A stretch of DNA of 40,143 bases from Alphaproteobacteria bacterium (GCA_024639035.1 JAHEJE010000001.1:1-40143); one strand, 5' to 3'. Positions 15,471 through 25,245 are shown, counted from the stretch's first letter. Numbers and translations are program-made. The notes: generated by a model from the sequence alone, not told the origin.

Positions 15471-15712
15471 ACTCATCATCTCCCGTTCCACTTACATGCC
15501 GTCGCGGCGAATTATGCCCGCCCGGCCGCGGCGACCGTATGACCGCAATTTGCCCCCCAGGTGGAGAAAACAAGGCATCACTATGGTCGCTTGTGCAGTG
15601 CAAAATCAGAAATCGATGTATTTCGCACTTGCAAAAACACAACCGGCGCAATAGATACCGTTCGGTCCCTAAATCACCGGATTCGCGGCTAAAATTTTAA
15701 TCATGCCGGGGC
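15471..15712. other. Divergent spacer between the VOC gene and the str promoter
   Basis: No convincing gene is seen. The right part is AT-rich (for example AAAATTTTAA near 15691-15700, an UP-element-like position just upstream of the str -35). An operator-like dyad lies at 15591-15636. A minus-strand promoter for the VOC gene should be here but was not identified with confidence. Confidence 0.4.
15591..15636. promoter_or_regulatory. Imperfect 46-bp dyad, possible operator
   Basis: TTGTGCAGTGCAAAAT (15591-15606) and ATTTCGCACTTGCAAAA (15620-15636) are near-perfect reverse complements, with one mismatch and one inserted base in the core, separated by 13 bp. It lies ~120 bp upstream of the VOC start and ~80 bp upstream of the str -35 box. 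A dimeric repressor or activator site is plausible; no T-run supports a terminator. Confidence 0.45.
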
Positions 15713-15741
15713 TTGACGATGTTGGGTTCGATGGGTATGTT
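15713..15741 (+). promoter_or_regulatory. Sigma-70-type promoter of the str/S10/spc run
   Basis: -35 TTGACG (15713-15718), a 17-bp spacer and -10 TATGTT (15736-15741), followed by the GC-rich discriminator CGCGCCG. An AT-rich block with AAAATTTTAA lies ~15 bp upstream of the -35. This is the best promoter match in the region and predicts an rpsL leader of ~240 nt. The discriminator suggests growth-rate or ppGpp control. Confidence 0.75.
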
Positions 15742-15747
15742 CGCGCC

Positions 15748-15986
15748 GACTTTCGGGTGGTAAGCCGTAAGTGCCTTGAGCACTTAGACGTTGCCGGAAA
15801 GCAAGCGAATAGAGATCAGGACATGACCTCGTAGCCGGTGCGCTATGCGGTCCTCTGGTTTTGGAAGTGCTGGGTATCGTCTGGACCGGATGCCGCAGCG
15901 CTTTTTATTCATGCGCAACAGCGCGCATGGGCGAACGGTCCGTGGAAAATTGGAATTAACTAGGGTCTGAAAGAGCACAGCTCGAT
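15748..15986 (+). promoter_or_regulatory. Structured 5' leader of rpsL
   Basis: Predicted from the promoter above. It contains a perfect 7-bp hairpin TAAGTGC/GCACTTA (15768-15774/15780-15786) and a second one CATGCGC/GCGCATG (15910-15916/15923-15929). A 26-codon reading frame (ATG 15890 to TGA 15970, starting MPQRFLFMRN) ends 16 nt before rpsL, but its ribosome-binding site is weak. No known leader family was recognised. Confidence 0.45.
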
Positions 15987-16358
15987 ATGCCGACGATCAA
16001 TCAGCTCATCCGCAAGCCGCGCACCGCGCCGCTCAAGCGCAACAAGGTTCCGGCGATGCAGGCATGCCCGCAGAAGCGGGGCGTTTGCACGCGCGTCTAC
16101 ACCACCACGCCGAAAAAGCCGAACTCGGCGCTGCGCAAGGTCGCGCGCGTTCGCTTGACCAATGGCTTTGAGGTGACCAGTTACATCCCCGGTGAGGGCC
16201 ACAATCTCCAGGAGCACTCGGTGGTCATGATCCGCGGCGGCCGCGTCAAGGATCTTCCCGGCGTGCGTTACCACATCATTCGCGGCGTACTCGACACCCA
16301 GGGTGTCTCGAGCCGTCGTCAGCGCCGTTCCAAGTACGGCGCCAAGCGTCCGAAATAA
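15987..16358 (+). CDS. rpsL: 30S ribosomal protein S12
   Basis: A 123-residue decoding-centre protein. The segment YTTTPKKPNSALRKVARV has the conserved lysines of streptomycin-sensitive strains, and RVKDLPGVRYH contains the aspartate that many bacteria methylthiolate. It is the first gene of the str block. Only 26 nt separate it from rpsG, so the long S7-binding intercistronic region known from E. coli is absent. Confidence 0.99.
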   Translation: MPTINQLIRKPRTAPLKRNKVPAMQACPQKRGVCTRVYTTTPKKPNSALRKVARVRLTNGFEVTSYIPGEGHNLQEHSVVMIRGGRVKDLPGVRYHIIRGVLDTQGVSSRRQRRSKYGAKRPK

Positions 16359-16384
16359 GCGGTTCGTTGAGAGGTTAATCCAAT

Positions 16385-16855
16385 ATGTCCCGTCGCCACC
16401 GCGCAGAAAAACGAGTGATCAACCCGGATCCGAAGTTCGGCGATCTCGTGCTGTCCAAGTTCATGAACAACCTGATGGTCGATGGCAAGAAGTCGGCCGC
16501 GGAAGGTATCGTCTACGGCGCCTTCGAGCGCATCGAAGGCAAGGCTAAGCAGGATCCGCTTGGCGTTTTTCACCAGGCGCTGGAGAACGTCAGTCCGGCC
16601 ATCGAGGTGCGTTCACGCCGGGTCGGCGGCGCCACCTATCAGGTGCCGGTGGAAGTCCGCTCAGAGCGCCGTCAGGCGCTCGCCATTCGCTGGCTGATCA
16701 AGGCCGCACGCGGACGCAACGAAACAACAATGGTAGACCGTTTGTCGGGCGAACTGATGGATGCCGCGAACAATCGCGGCACGGCGGTGAAAAAGCGGGA
16801 GGATACCCATCGGATGGCAGAGGCGAACCGCGCCTTCTCCCATTACCGCTGGTAG
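16385..16855 (+). CDS. rpsG: 30S ribosomal protein S7
   Basis: A 156-residue primary binder of the 16S rRNA 3' major domain that nucleates assembly of the small-subunit head and contacts E-site tRNA. MSRRHRAEKR, DLVLSKFMNNLM and the C-terminal RAFSHYRW match the family. GAGAGG lies 10 nt before the ATG. It is followed after 21 nt by fusA. Confidence 0.99.
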   Translation: MSRRHRAEKRVINPDPKFGDLVLSKFMNNLMVDGKKSAAEGIVYGAFERIEGKAKQDPLGVFHQALENVSPAIEVRSRRVGGATYQVPVEVRSERRQALAIRWLIKAARGRNETTMVDRLSGELMDAANNRGTAVKKREDTHRMAEANRAFSHYRW

Positions 16856-16876
16856 ATATCTACGGAGATCAGGCAC

Positions 16877-18949
16877 ATGGCCCGCACGAACAATATCGAA
16901 GACTATCGCAACTTTGGCATCATGGCGCACATCGACGCCGGCAAGACCACGGTGACCGAGCGGATTCTGTTCTATTCCGGCAAGAGCCACAAGATCGGTG
17001 AAGTGCACGACGGCGCTGCAACCATGGACTTCATGGAGCAGGAACAGGAGCGCGGCATCACGATTACCTCCGCCGCCACCACGACCTATTGGCTGGATCA
17101 CCGGCTGAACATCATCGACACCCCCGGCCACGTCGACTTCACCATTGAGGTCGAGCGCTCGCTTCGCGTGCTCGACGGCGCCGTCTGTGTGCTGGATTCC
17201 AACGCCGGTGTCGAACCGCAGACCGAGACGGTCTGGCGCCAGGGCGACAAATACAAGGTGCCGCGCATTGTCTTTTGCAACAAGATGGACAAAATCGGCG
17301 CCGACTTCGATCAGTGTCTGGGCGACATCAAGGAGCGCCTTGGCGCCCGCCCGATCGCCATCCAGCTGCCGATCGGTGCCGAGGATGAATTCAAGGGTAT
17401 CATCGACCTGGTGCGGATGCGGGCCGTTGTCTGGGAAGACGAACATCTCGGCGCTGAATTCCACGAAGAGGAAATCCCGGCCGACCTGAAGGACAAGGCC
17501 GAGGCCGCCCGCGTCGAGATGATCGAGGCTTGTGTTGAGCTCGATGAAGGTGCCATGGAAGCCTATCTCGGCGGCGACGAGCCGTCAGTCGAGACCATCG
17601 ATGCGTTGTTGCGCAAGGCGGTCATCGGCGGTGACTTCTTCCCGGTGCTTTGCGGCTCGGCGTTCAAGAACAAGGGTGTTCAGACCCTGCTCGATGCGGT
17701 TGTTGCTTATCTGCCATCGCCATTGGACGTTCCGGCCATCAAGGGTGTCGACCCCAAGACCGAAGAAGACGTGGTCCGCCGCTCGGCCGACGACGAGCCG
17801 ATGTCGATGCTGGCCTTCAAGCTGATGGACGACCCGTATGGCGTGCTGACATTCGCCCGGATCTACTCCGGCAAGGTCTCCAAGGGTTCGACCGTCCTGA
17901 ATTCGACCAAGGGCAAGACCGACCGCATCGGTCGCATGGTTCTCATGCATGCCAACAGCCGCGAGGAAATTTCCGAGGCTCACGCCGGCGACATCATCGC
18001 TCTGGTGGGCCTCAAAGAAGCCCGTACCGGCGACACGATCTGCGACATGGCCAAGCCGGTCATTCTGGAGAAGATGGATTTCCCCGATCCGGTCATCGCC
18101 AAGTCGGTCGAGCCGAAATCCAAGGCCGATCAGGAAAAACTCGGCATGGCGCTGGCCAAGCTGGCCAATGAAGATCCGTCGTTCTACGTCTCGACCGATC
18201 AGGAATCGGGCCAGACGATCATTCAGGGCATGGGCGAGCTGCACCTCGACATCAAGGTCGACATCCTGCGTCGCCAGTTCAAGATCGACGCCAATGTCGG
18301 CGCCCCTCAGGTGGCTTACCGCGAGACCATCACCAGGAATTGCGATGTCGATTACACGCACAAGAAGCAATCCGGTGGGTCGGGTCAGTTTGCCCGCGTG
18401 AAGGTAACCCTTGAGCCTGGCGAAAAGGGTTCGGGTTTTGTCTTCGAGGACACCGTCACCGGCGGCAACGTACCCAAGGAATACATCCCCGCAGTGCAAA
18501 AAGGCATGGCTTCGGTCATGGGCTCTGGCGTCGTTGCCGGCTTCCCCGTGGTCGATGTGATCGCCAAGTTGTATGACGGCGCCTACCACGACGTTGACTC
18601 ATCGGCCGTTGCCTTCGAAATCGCCGGCCGTGCCGCGATGCGCGAGGCCATGCAGAAGGCCGGTGCGATCCTGCTGGAGCCGATCATGAAGGTCGAGGTC
18701 ACATCGCCCGAAGAATATCTCGGCGGCGTCATCGGCGACCTGAATTCGCGGCGCGGACAGATTGCCGGCACCGACAGCCGCGGCAACGCCCAGATCGTCA
18801 ACGCCATGGTGCCATTGGCCAACATGTTCGGTTATGTCGACAACCTGCGCTCGATGAGCCAGGGCCGCGCCAATTACACAATGCAGTTCGACCATTATTC
18901 CGAAGTGCCGCGCAATGTGGCCGAGGAAGTGGTTGCAAAGTACGCCTGA
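16877..18949 (+). CDS. fusA: Elongation factor G
   Basis: A 690-residue translocase GTPase. G1 AHIDAGKTT (about 18-26), the switch I region ERGITITSAATT, G3 DTPGH and G4 NKMD are intact. Domain IV holds the HKKQSGGSGQFARVKV region and domain V ends with the SMSQGRANYTMQFDHY motif. Five-domain length is normal for bacterial EF-G. CGGAG lies 9 nt before the ATG, and tuf copy 2 follows after 63 nt. Confidence 0.99.
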   Translation: MARTNNIEDYRNFGIMAHIDAGKTTVTERILFYSGKSHKIGEVHDGAATMDFMEQEQERGITITSAATTTYWLDHRLNIIDTPGHVDFTIEVERSLRVLDGAVCVLDSNAGVEPQTETVWRQGDKYKVPRIVFCNKMDKIGADFDQCLGDIKERLGARPIAIQLPIGAEDEFKGIIDLVRMRAVVWEDEHLGAEFHEEEIPADLKDKAEAARVEMIEACVELDEGAMEAYLGGDEPSVETIDALLRKAVIGGDFFPVLCGSAFKNKGVQTLLDAVVAYLPSPLDVPAIKGVDPKTEEDVVRRSADDEPMSMLAFKLMDDPYGVLTFARIYSGKVSKGSTVLNSTKGKTDRIGRMVLMHANSREEISEAHAGDIIALVGLKEARTGDTICDMAKPVILEKMDFPDPVIAKSVEPKSKADQEKLGMALAKLANEDPSFYVSTDQESGQTIIQGMGELHLDIKVDILRRQFKIDANVGAPQVAYRETITRNCDVDYTHKKQSGGSGQFARVKVTLEPGEKGSGFVFEDTVTGGNVPKEYIPAVQKGMASVMGSGVVAGFPVVDVIAKLYDGAYHDVDSSAVAFEIAGRAAMREAMQKAGAILLEPIMKVEVTSPEEYLGGVIGDLNSRRGQIAGTDSRGNAQIVNAMVPLANMFGYVDNLRSMSQGRANYTMQFDHYSEVPRNVAEEVVAKYA

Positions 18950-19012
18950 GGTCAGGCGAGCGTCTAATAAAGAGCCAACTCTAGCAAGAGAACTGAGTTA
19001 CGGAGATTAGGA

Positions 19013-20203
<1,191 letters not shown>

Positions 20204-20211
20204 CGATTGGC

Positions 20212-20250
20212 AATCAGGCGCCGGATACAAAACCGGCGTTTGATTTTATG
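20212..20250 (+). terminator. Terminator-like hairpin between tuf and rpsJ
   Basis: AATCAGGCGCCGG (20212-20224) pairs with CCGGCGTTTGATT (20233-20245) over 13 positions, including two G-U pairs, around the loop ATACAAAA. The 3' arm is itself T-rich and is followed by TTATG. Since rpsJ begins at 20262 it probably attenuates rather than stops transcription. It occupies the place of the L4-controlled S10 leader of E. coli but is much shorter. Confidence 0.6.
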
Positions 20251-20261
20251 GGATCTGGAAA

Positions 20262-20570
20262 ATGCAAAGGCAAAACATCCGTATCCGGCTGAAGGCGTTC
20301 GATCATCGTGTCCTGGACACATCGACGCTGGAGATCGTGAACACGGCCAAGCGGACCGGAGCGCAGGTGCGCGGCCCGGTTCCGTTGCCGACAAGGATTG
20401 AGCGGTTCACCGTTAACAGATCGCCGCATGTCGACAAGAAGAGCCGCGAGCAGTTCGAAACCCGGACCCATCGTCGCTTGCTTGATATTGTCGACCCGAC
20501 ACCACAGACCGTCGATGCTTTGATGAAGCTCGATCTGGCCGCCGGTGTCGATGTGGAGATCAAGCTCTAG
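20262..20570 (+). CDS. rpsJ: 30S ribosomal protein S10
   Basis: A 102-residue head protein that also serves as NusE, partner of NusB and NusG. RIRLKAFDHRVLD, the exposed loop VRGPVPLPTRIERFTVNRSPH and LDLAAGVDVEIKL at the C terminus are standard. It starts the S10 gene block. Confidence 0.99.
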   Translation: MQRQNIRIRLKAFDHRVLDTSTLEIVNTAKRTGAQVRGPVPLPTRIERFTVNRSPHVDKKSREQFETRTHRRLLDIVDPTPQTVDALMKLDLAAGVDVEIKL

Positions 20571-20597
20571 AGAGCTTATTTGGAGGAGTTGGGATCG

Positions 20598-21350
20598 ATG
20601 CGTTCAGGTGTCATCGCCCAGAAAGTCGGAATGTCACGGGTCTTCACCGATGAAGGTGCAAGCATCCCTGTGTCTGTTCTCAAGTTGGAGAACTGCCAGG
20701 TCGTGGCCCACAAGACTGAGGAAAAGCACGGCTACACCGCTTTGCAGATCGGCGTGGGCAACGCCAAGGTAAAGCGCATGACGCGCGCCGACCGCGGCCA
20801 CTTTGCCGTCGCCAAGGTCGAGCCCAAGCGCAAGCTCGCCGAGTTCCGCGTCTCGACCGACAACATGATCGAGGTCGGTGCCGAAATCACCGCCGATCAC
20901 TTTGTCGCCGGACAGTATGTCGACGTGACCGGCGTTTCGATCGGCAAGGGTTTCGCCGGCGCCATGAAGCGTTGGAACTTCGGCGGCCTGCGCGCCTCGC
21001 ACGGCGTTTCGGTTTCACATCGTGCGCATGGTTCGACCGGCAACAGCCAGGACCCCGGCAAGGTGTTCAAGGGCAAGAAGATGGCCGGCCACATGGGCTC
21101 AGACCGGGTGACGACGCAGAACCTGAAGATTGTCAGCACCGATCCCGAGCGTGGCCTGATCTTGGTCCACGGCGCCGTACCCGGCGCCAAGGGCGGCTGG
21201 GTTTTCCTGCGCGATGCGGTCAAGCGCAAGTTGCCGGACGGCGTACCGTTTCCCGGAGCGTTCAAGGCGCCGGCCGGCAGTGCCGCAGCACAAGACGCAC
21301 CTGCCGAGGAGGCCGACACGTCCGCCGATACGCCGGCCAGTGAGGAATAG
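20598..21350 (+). CDS. rplC: 50S ribosomal protein L3
   Basis: A 250-residue early assembly protein whose central extension reaches the peptidyl-transferase centre. The ATG at 20598 gives MRSGVIAQKVGM and has GGAGGAG 9 nt upstream; TTG codons further up are not needed. The extension region GSTGNSQDPGKVFKGKKMAGH is recognisable, including the glutamine that PrmB-type enzymes methylate. The last ~30 residues form an Ala/Glu/Asp-rich tail (from about residue 220) not found in the short E. coli protein. Confidence 0.97.
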   Translation: MRSGVIAQKVGMSRVFTDEGASIPVSVLKLENCQVVAHKTEEKHGYTALQIGVGNAKVKRMTRADRGHFAVAKVEPKRKLAEFRVSTDNMIEVGAEITADHFVAGQYVDVTGVSIGKGFAGAMKRWNFGGLRASHGVSVSHRAHGSTGNSQDPGKVFKGKKMAGHMGSDRVTTQNLKIVSTDPERGLILVHGAVPGAKGGWVFLRDAVKRKLPDGVPFPGAFKAPAGSAAAQDAPAEEADTSADTPASEE

Positions 21351-21362
21351 GGATACCGAGCG

Positions 21363-21983
21363 ATGAAAGCCGACGTTCAAACACTAGAGGCCAAAAAGGC
21401 CGGCACGGTCGATCTGTCCGATCACATTTTCGGGCTCGAGCCGCGCGAAGATATCATTCACCGCATGGTTGTATACCAGCTTGCCAAGCGCCAGGCCGGC
21501 ACTCACAAGACCAAGACCCGCGGCGAGATCAACCGCACCGGCGCCAGGTTCGGCCGCCAGAAGGGTGGCGGCCGCGCCCGCCACGGCAGCCGCCGCGCCA
21601 ACATCTTCGTTGGCGGCGCCAAGGCATTCGGCCCGCGTGTGCGCAGCCATGCCATCGGTCTGCCGAAGAAGATCAGGGCCCTGGCCTTGCGCCATGCGCT
21701 GTCGGCCAAGGCCGGCTCCGGCGAGCTGATCGTGCTCGACAAGGCTGAGAGCAAGGCCCCGAAGGCCAAGGAACTGAAGGCCGCTTTTGCTAAGCTCGGT
21801 CTCGACAATGCCTTGATCATCGACGGTGCCGAGGTGAACCAGAATTTCGCACTCGCTGCGCGTAATCTGTCGAACATCGATGTGCTTCCGGTTCAGGGCA
21901 TCAATGTCTACGACATCCTGAAGCGGCATAAGCTGGTGCTGACGAAGTCGGCGGTCGAAGCGCTGGAGGCGCGTTACAAATGA
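21363..21983 (+). CDS. rplD: 50S ribosomal protein L4
   Basis: A 206-residue exit-tunnel protein. Its extended loop is seen as KTKTRGEINRTGARFGRQKGGGRARHG, given here as positions about 57-83, and the C-terminal globular part ends AVEALEARYK. In E. coli L4 represses the S10 operon, but no matching long leader exists here. Its stop overlaps the rplW start by 4 nt (ATGA), indicating translational coupling. Confidence 0.98.
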   Translation: MKADVQTLEAKKAGTVDLSDHIFGLEPREDIIHRMVVYQLAKRQAGTHKTKTRGEINRTGARFGRQKGGGRARHGSRRANIFVGGAKAFGPRVRSHAIGLPKKIRALALRHALSAKAGSGELIVLDKAESKAPKAKELKAAFAKLGLDNALIIDGAEVNQNFALAARNLSNIDVLPVQGINVYDILKRHKLVLTKSAVEALEARYK

Positions 21984-22273
21984 GCACCGAGAAACTCTAC
22001 GATGTCATACTGTCGCCGGCGATCACCGAAAAGGCGACCATAGCGTCTGAGTACAACCAGGTTGTGTTCAATGTCGCGCGCACGGCGTCCAAGCCGCAGA
22101 TCAAGAAGGCGGTCGAAAGTCTGTTCGATGTCAAGGTAACTGCTGTCAACACACTGGTGCGCAAGGGCAAGATCAAGCGCTTCCGCGGCATGCTTGGCCA
22201 GCAGAGCAATGTAAAGAAAGCCGTCGTGACCCTGGCCGAAGGCCATTCCATCGACGTCACAACCGGCCTTTGA
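21980..22273 (+). CDS. rplW: 50S ribosomal protein L23
   Basis: A 97-residue protein at the tunnel exit that docks trigger factor and SRP. VILSPAITEKAT near the N terminus and the loop KGKIKRFRGMLGQQSNVKKA are typical. It overlaps rplD by 4 nt. Confidence 0.98.
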   Translation: MSTEKLYDVILSPAITEKATIASEYNQVVFNVARTASKPQIKKAVESLFDVKVTAVNTLVRKGKIKRFRGMLGQQSNVKKAVVTLAEGHSIDVTTGL

Positions 22274-22296
22274 GCAGTAGGGACTGAGGCGAGCAA

Positions 22297-23136
22297 ATGG
22301 CATTAAAATCCTTCAAACCCAACACCTCGAGCCAGCGCCAGCTGGTGATCGTGGACCGTTCCGGTCTGTGGAAGGGCAAGCCGGTCAAGGGTCTGACCGA
22401 GGGCCTGACCAAGAGCGGCGGCCGCAACAATGTCGGCCGTGTGACCGCCTACCACCGCGGTGGCGGCCACAAGCGCACTTACCGCAAGATCGATTTCCGC
22501 CGTGTAACCCACGACGTTTCCGCGACCGTGGAACGGATCGAGTATGACCCGAACCGGACTGCGTTCATCGCGCTGATCAGATATGAAGACGGCCAGCAGA
22601 ACTACATCCTGGCACCGCAGCGTGTCAGCGTCGGCGACAAGGTCATCTCGTCTGCAAGCCAGGTTGATGTGAAGCCCGGCAACGCCATGCCGCTGTCGGC
22701 AATGCCGATCGGCACCATCGTGCACAACGTCGAGCTGAAGCCCGGCAAGGGCGGTCAGATTGCCCGCTCCGCCGGCACCTACGTTCAACTGGTCGGCCGC
22801 GATCAGGGCTACGCACTGCTGCGGCTGAAATCCGGTGAGACCCGCATGGTTCGCTCCGAATGCATGGCCACCGTCGGCGCGGTGTCCAATCCGGACCACA
22901 TGAACACCTCGATCGGCAAGGCCGGGCGTTCGCGCTGGCTCGGCCGCAAGCCGGTGGTACGCGGTGTCGTGATGAACCCGATCGATCACCCGCACGGCGG
23001 TGGTGAAGGCCGCACCTCCGGTGGCCGTCATCCGGTAACCCCATGGGGCAAGCCGACCAAGGGCAAACGCACCCGGTCCAACAAGGCGACCGATAAATTC
23101 ATCGTCCGCTCGCGCCACCAGCGCAAGAAGAGATAA
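22297..23136 (+). CDS. rplB: 50S ribosomal protein L2
   Basis: A 279-residue core protein needed for subunit association and peptidyl transfer. The C-terminal MNPIDHPHGGGEGR begins at residue 226 and contains His231, equivalent to the functionally important His229 of E. coli. The N-terminal KSFKPNTSSQRQ and GRVTAYHRGGGHKR are also present. GAGG lies upstream, 23 nt after rplW. Confidence 0.99.
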   Translation: MALKSFKPNTSSQRQLVIVDRSGLWKGKPVKGLTEGLTKSGGRNNVGRVTAYHRGGGHKRTYRKIDFRRVTHDVSATVERIEYDPNRTAFIALIRYEDGQQNYILAPQRVSVGDKVISSASQVDVKPGNAMPLSAMPIGTIVHNVELKPGKGGQIARSAGTYVQLVGRDQGYALLRLKSGETRMVRSECMATVGAVSNPDHMNTSIGKAGRSRWLGRKPVVRGVVMNPIDHPHGGGEGRTSGGRHPVTPWGKPTKGKRTRSNKATDKFIVRSRHQRKKR

Positions 23137-23150
23137 GGGCACTAGCTGTT

Positions 23151-23429
23151 ATGGCACGTTCAGTTTGGAAAGGTCCGTTTGTCGACGGATATTTGTTGAA
23201 GAAGGCCGATGCCGCGCGGGCGTCCGGTCGCAACCAGGCGATCAAGACCTGGAGCCGGCGTTCGACGATCCTGCCGCAGTTCGTCGGCCTGACATTCGCC
23301 GTTCACAATGGCACAAAGCACGTCCCCGTTCTGGTGACCGAAGACATGGTTGGCCACAAGTTGGGTGAATTCGCTCCGACGCGGACCTATTACGGTCACG
23401 CATCGGACAAGAAGGCAAGGAGAGTTTAG
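23151..23429 (+). CDS. rpsS: 30S ribosomal protein S19
   Basis: A 92-residue head protein next to the A site that pairs with S13. ARSVWKGPFVDGYLLKK and KLGEFAPTRTYYGHASDKKA are diagnostic. It is followed after 5 nt by rplV. Confidence 0.99.
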   Translation: MARSVWKGPFVDGYLLKKADAARASGRNQAIKTWSRRSTILPQFVGLTFAVHNGTKHVPVLVTEDMVGHKLGEFAPTRTYYGHASDKKARRV

Positions 23430-23434
23430 GTCTG

Positions 23435-23815
23435 ATGGGCAAGAGCTCAAAAGAACGCGCGCTGGCGGAAAACGAAGCCAAGGCTGTAAACCGCCTGCTG
23501 CGCATCAGCCCGCAGAAGCTCAACGACGTTGCCGCACAAATTCGCGGCAAGAAGGTTGATGCTGCACTGGCCGATTTGACGTTTTCGCGCAAGCGCATCG
23601 CCAAGGACGTCAAGAAGACGCTGGAATCGGCAATCGCCAATGCGGAAAACAATCATGACCTCGACATCAACGAGCTGATTGTTGCCGAGGCATATGTAGG
23701 AAAGAACATGGTGATGAAACGCTGGAAGCCGCGGGCACGTGGCCGGGTCGGTGGCATCAAGAAGTTCTTCAGCCAGCTTACGATCGTTGTTCGGCAGGTT
23801 GAGGAGGCCGCCTGA
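23435..23815 (+). CDS. rplV: 50S ribosomal protein L22
   Basis: A 126-residue protein whose beta-hairpin lines the nascent-chain tunnel. AVNRLLRISPQKLNDVA and the hairpin region KRWKPRARGRVGGIKK are visible. The stop shares one base with the rpsC start (TGATG), so the two are translationally coupled. Confidence 0.98.
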   Translation: MGKSSKERALAENEAKAVNRLLRISPQKLNDVAAQIRGKKVDAALADLTFSRKRIAKDVKKTLESAIANAENNHDLDINELIVAEAYVGKNMVMKRWKPRARGRVGGIKKFFSQLTIVVRQVEEAA

Positions 23816-24537
23816 TGGGTCAGAAAGTCAATCCGATTGGGCTGCGGCTCGGAATCAACCGCACCTGGGACTCGCGCTGGTATGCCGAAGGCAATGAATA
23901 CGGCCGTCTGCTGCACGAGGACATGCGCATCCGCAAGTACCTGAAGGAGCAGCTGCGCCAGGCCGGGGTTTCGAAAATAGTCATCGAGCGGCCGCACAAG
24001 AAGTGCCGGGTGACGATCTATTCGGCCCGTCCGGGCGTGGTCATCGGCAAGAAGGGCGCCGACATCGAAAAGCTGCGCCGGGAAGTCGCCAAGATCACCG
24101 GCACCGACGTGCATTTGAACATCGTCGAAGTCCGCAAGCCTGAAATCGATGCGACACTGGTGGCCGAGAACATCGCCCAGCAGCTTGAGCGTCGCGTCGC
24201 CTTCCGCCGTGCCATGAAACGCGCCGTGCAATCGGCCATGCGCATGGGTGCGCTTGGCATCCGCATCAACTGTGGCGGCCGGCTGGGCGGAGCGGAAATC
24301 GCCCGTACCGAATGGTATCGCGAGGGCAGGGTGCCGCTGCATACACTGCGCGCCGACGTCGACTATGGTTACGCCACTGCCCACACCGCCTATGGCACCA
24401 ACGGCATCAAGGTGTGGATTTTCAAGGGCGAGATTCTCGAGCATGACCCGATGGCGCAGGAACGGCGCCTGGCGGAAGCGCAGGAAGGTGGCCGCCCCGG
24501 TGGACGCCCCGGTGGCTCACGGCGCGATCGTGCCTGA
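23815..24537 (+). CDS. rpsC: 30S ribosomal protein S3
   Basis: A 240-residue mRNA-entry-channel protein with helicase activity in the ribosome. The KH-like domain holds VVIGKKGADIEKL and the C-terminal domain GALGIRINCGGRLGGAEIAR. The tail after about residue 218 is Gly/Arg-rich (GGRPGGRPGGSRRDRA). It overlaps rplV by one base. Confidence 0.99.
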   Translation: MGQKVNPIGLRLGINRTWDSRWYAEGNEYGRLLHEDMRIRKYLKEQLRQAGVSKIVIERPHKKCRVTIYSARPGVVIGKKGADIEKLRREVAKITGTDVHLNIVEVRKPEIDATLVAENIAQQLERRVAFRRAMKRAVQSAMRMGALGIRINCGGRLGGAEIARTEWYREGRVPLHTLRADVDYGYATAHTAYGTNGIKVWIFKGEILEHDPMAQERRLAEAQEGGRPGGRPGGSRRDRA

Positions 24538-24580
24538 GTTTGTCTGAATAGGTTTTGATTAGGGTTTAGGGACAAGAACA

Positions 24581-24994
24581 ATGTTGCAGCCAAAGCGCAC
24601 AAAGTTCCGTAAGCAGCACAAAGGACGCATCCACGGTGCGGCCAAGGGTGGCTACGACCTCAATTTCGGCGCCTTCGGCCTGAAAGCGATGGAACCGGAG
24701 CGGATAACAGCGCGCCAGATCGAAGCGGCGCGCCGCGCGATGACCCGCCACATGCGCCGTGCCGGCCGTGTCTGGATCCGCGTGTTTCCCGATGTGCCGG
24801 TTTCCAAGAAGCCGACCGAAGTGCGCATGGGCAAGGGCAAGGGCACGCCGGAATACTGGGCAGCCCGGGTCAACCCTGGCCGGGTGATGTTCGAGATCGA
24901 CGGCGTGTCGCGCGAGATCGCCGAAGAGGCCATGCGTTTGGCCGCAGCCAAACTGCCGATCAAGACGCGTTTCGTGGCGCGGCTTGGCGAATAG
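24581..24994 (+). CDS. rplP: 50S ribosomal protein L16
   Basis: A 137-residue protein near the A-site tRNA elbow. MLQPKRTKFRKQHKGR at the start, the RRAGRVWIRVFPD core and EVRMGKGKGTPEYWAARV are family signatures. AGGGA lies upstream in the 43-nt gap after rpsC. Confidence 0.99.
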   Translation: MLQPKRTKFRKQHKGRIHGAAKGGYDLNFGAFGLKAMEPERITARQIEAARRAMTRHMRRAGRVWIRVFPDVPVSKKPTEVRMGKGKGTPEYWAARVNPGRVMFEIDGVSREIAEEAMRLAAAKLPIKTRFVARLGE

Positions 24995-25025
24995 CGCCGC
25001 CGGTTGATTTGAGGATACAGGACCG

Positions 25026-25229
25026 ATGAAAGCCAGTGACGTAAGAGCGATGACCGAGGACCAGCTTGGCGACGAGCTGATCAAGCTGAAGAAGGAGCAG
25101 TTCAACCTGCGCTTCCAGACAGCCTCGGGACAGATCGAGAATACAGCGCGAATTCGCCAGGTACGGCGTGATATTGCGCGCATCAAGACGATGCAGACCG
25201 CTCGGCGCGCAAGCGCTGACGCGAGCTAG
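25026..25229 (+). CDS. rpmC: 50S ribosomal protein L29
   Basis: A 67-residue two-helix protein near the tunnel exit. MKASDVRAMTEDQLGDELIKLKKE at the N terminus spans helix 1 (about 1-24), and FNLRFQTASGQIENTARIRQ is the central signature. It lies between L16 and S17 as usual. Confidence 0.97.
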   Translation: MKASDVRAMTEDQLGDELIKLKKEQFNLRFQTASGQIENTARIRQVRRDIARIKTMQTARRASADAS

Positions 25230-25245
25230 TTGGAGAAAGATTGAG

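Noticed and set aside
16359..16384. An S7 translational operator between rpsL and rpsG
   Set aside because: The gap is 26 nt and contains only a ribosome-binding site, too short for the two-helix site known in E. coli.
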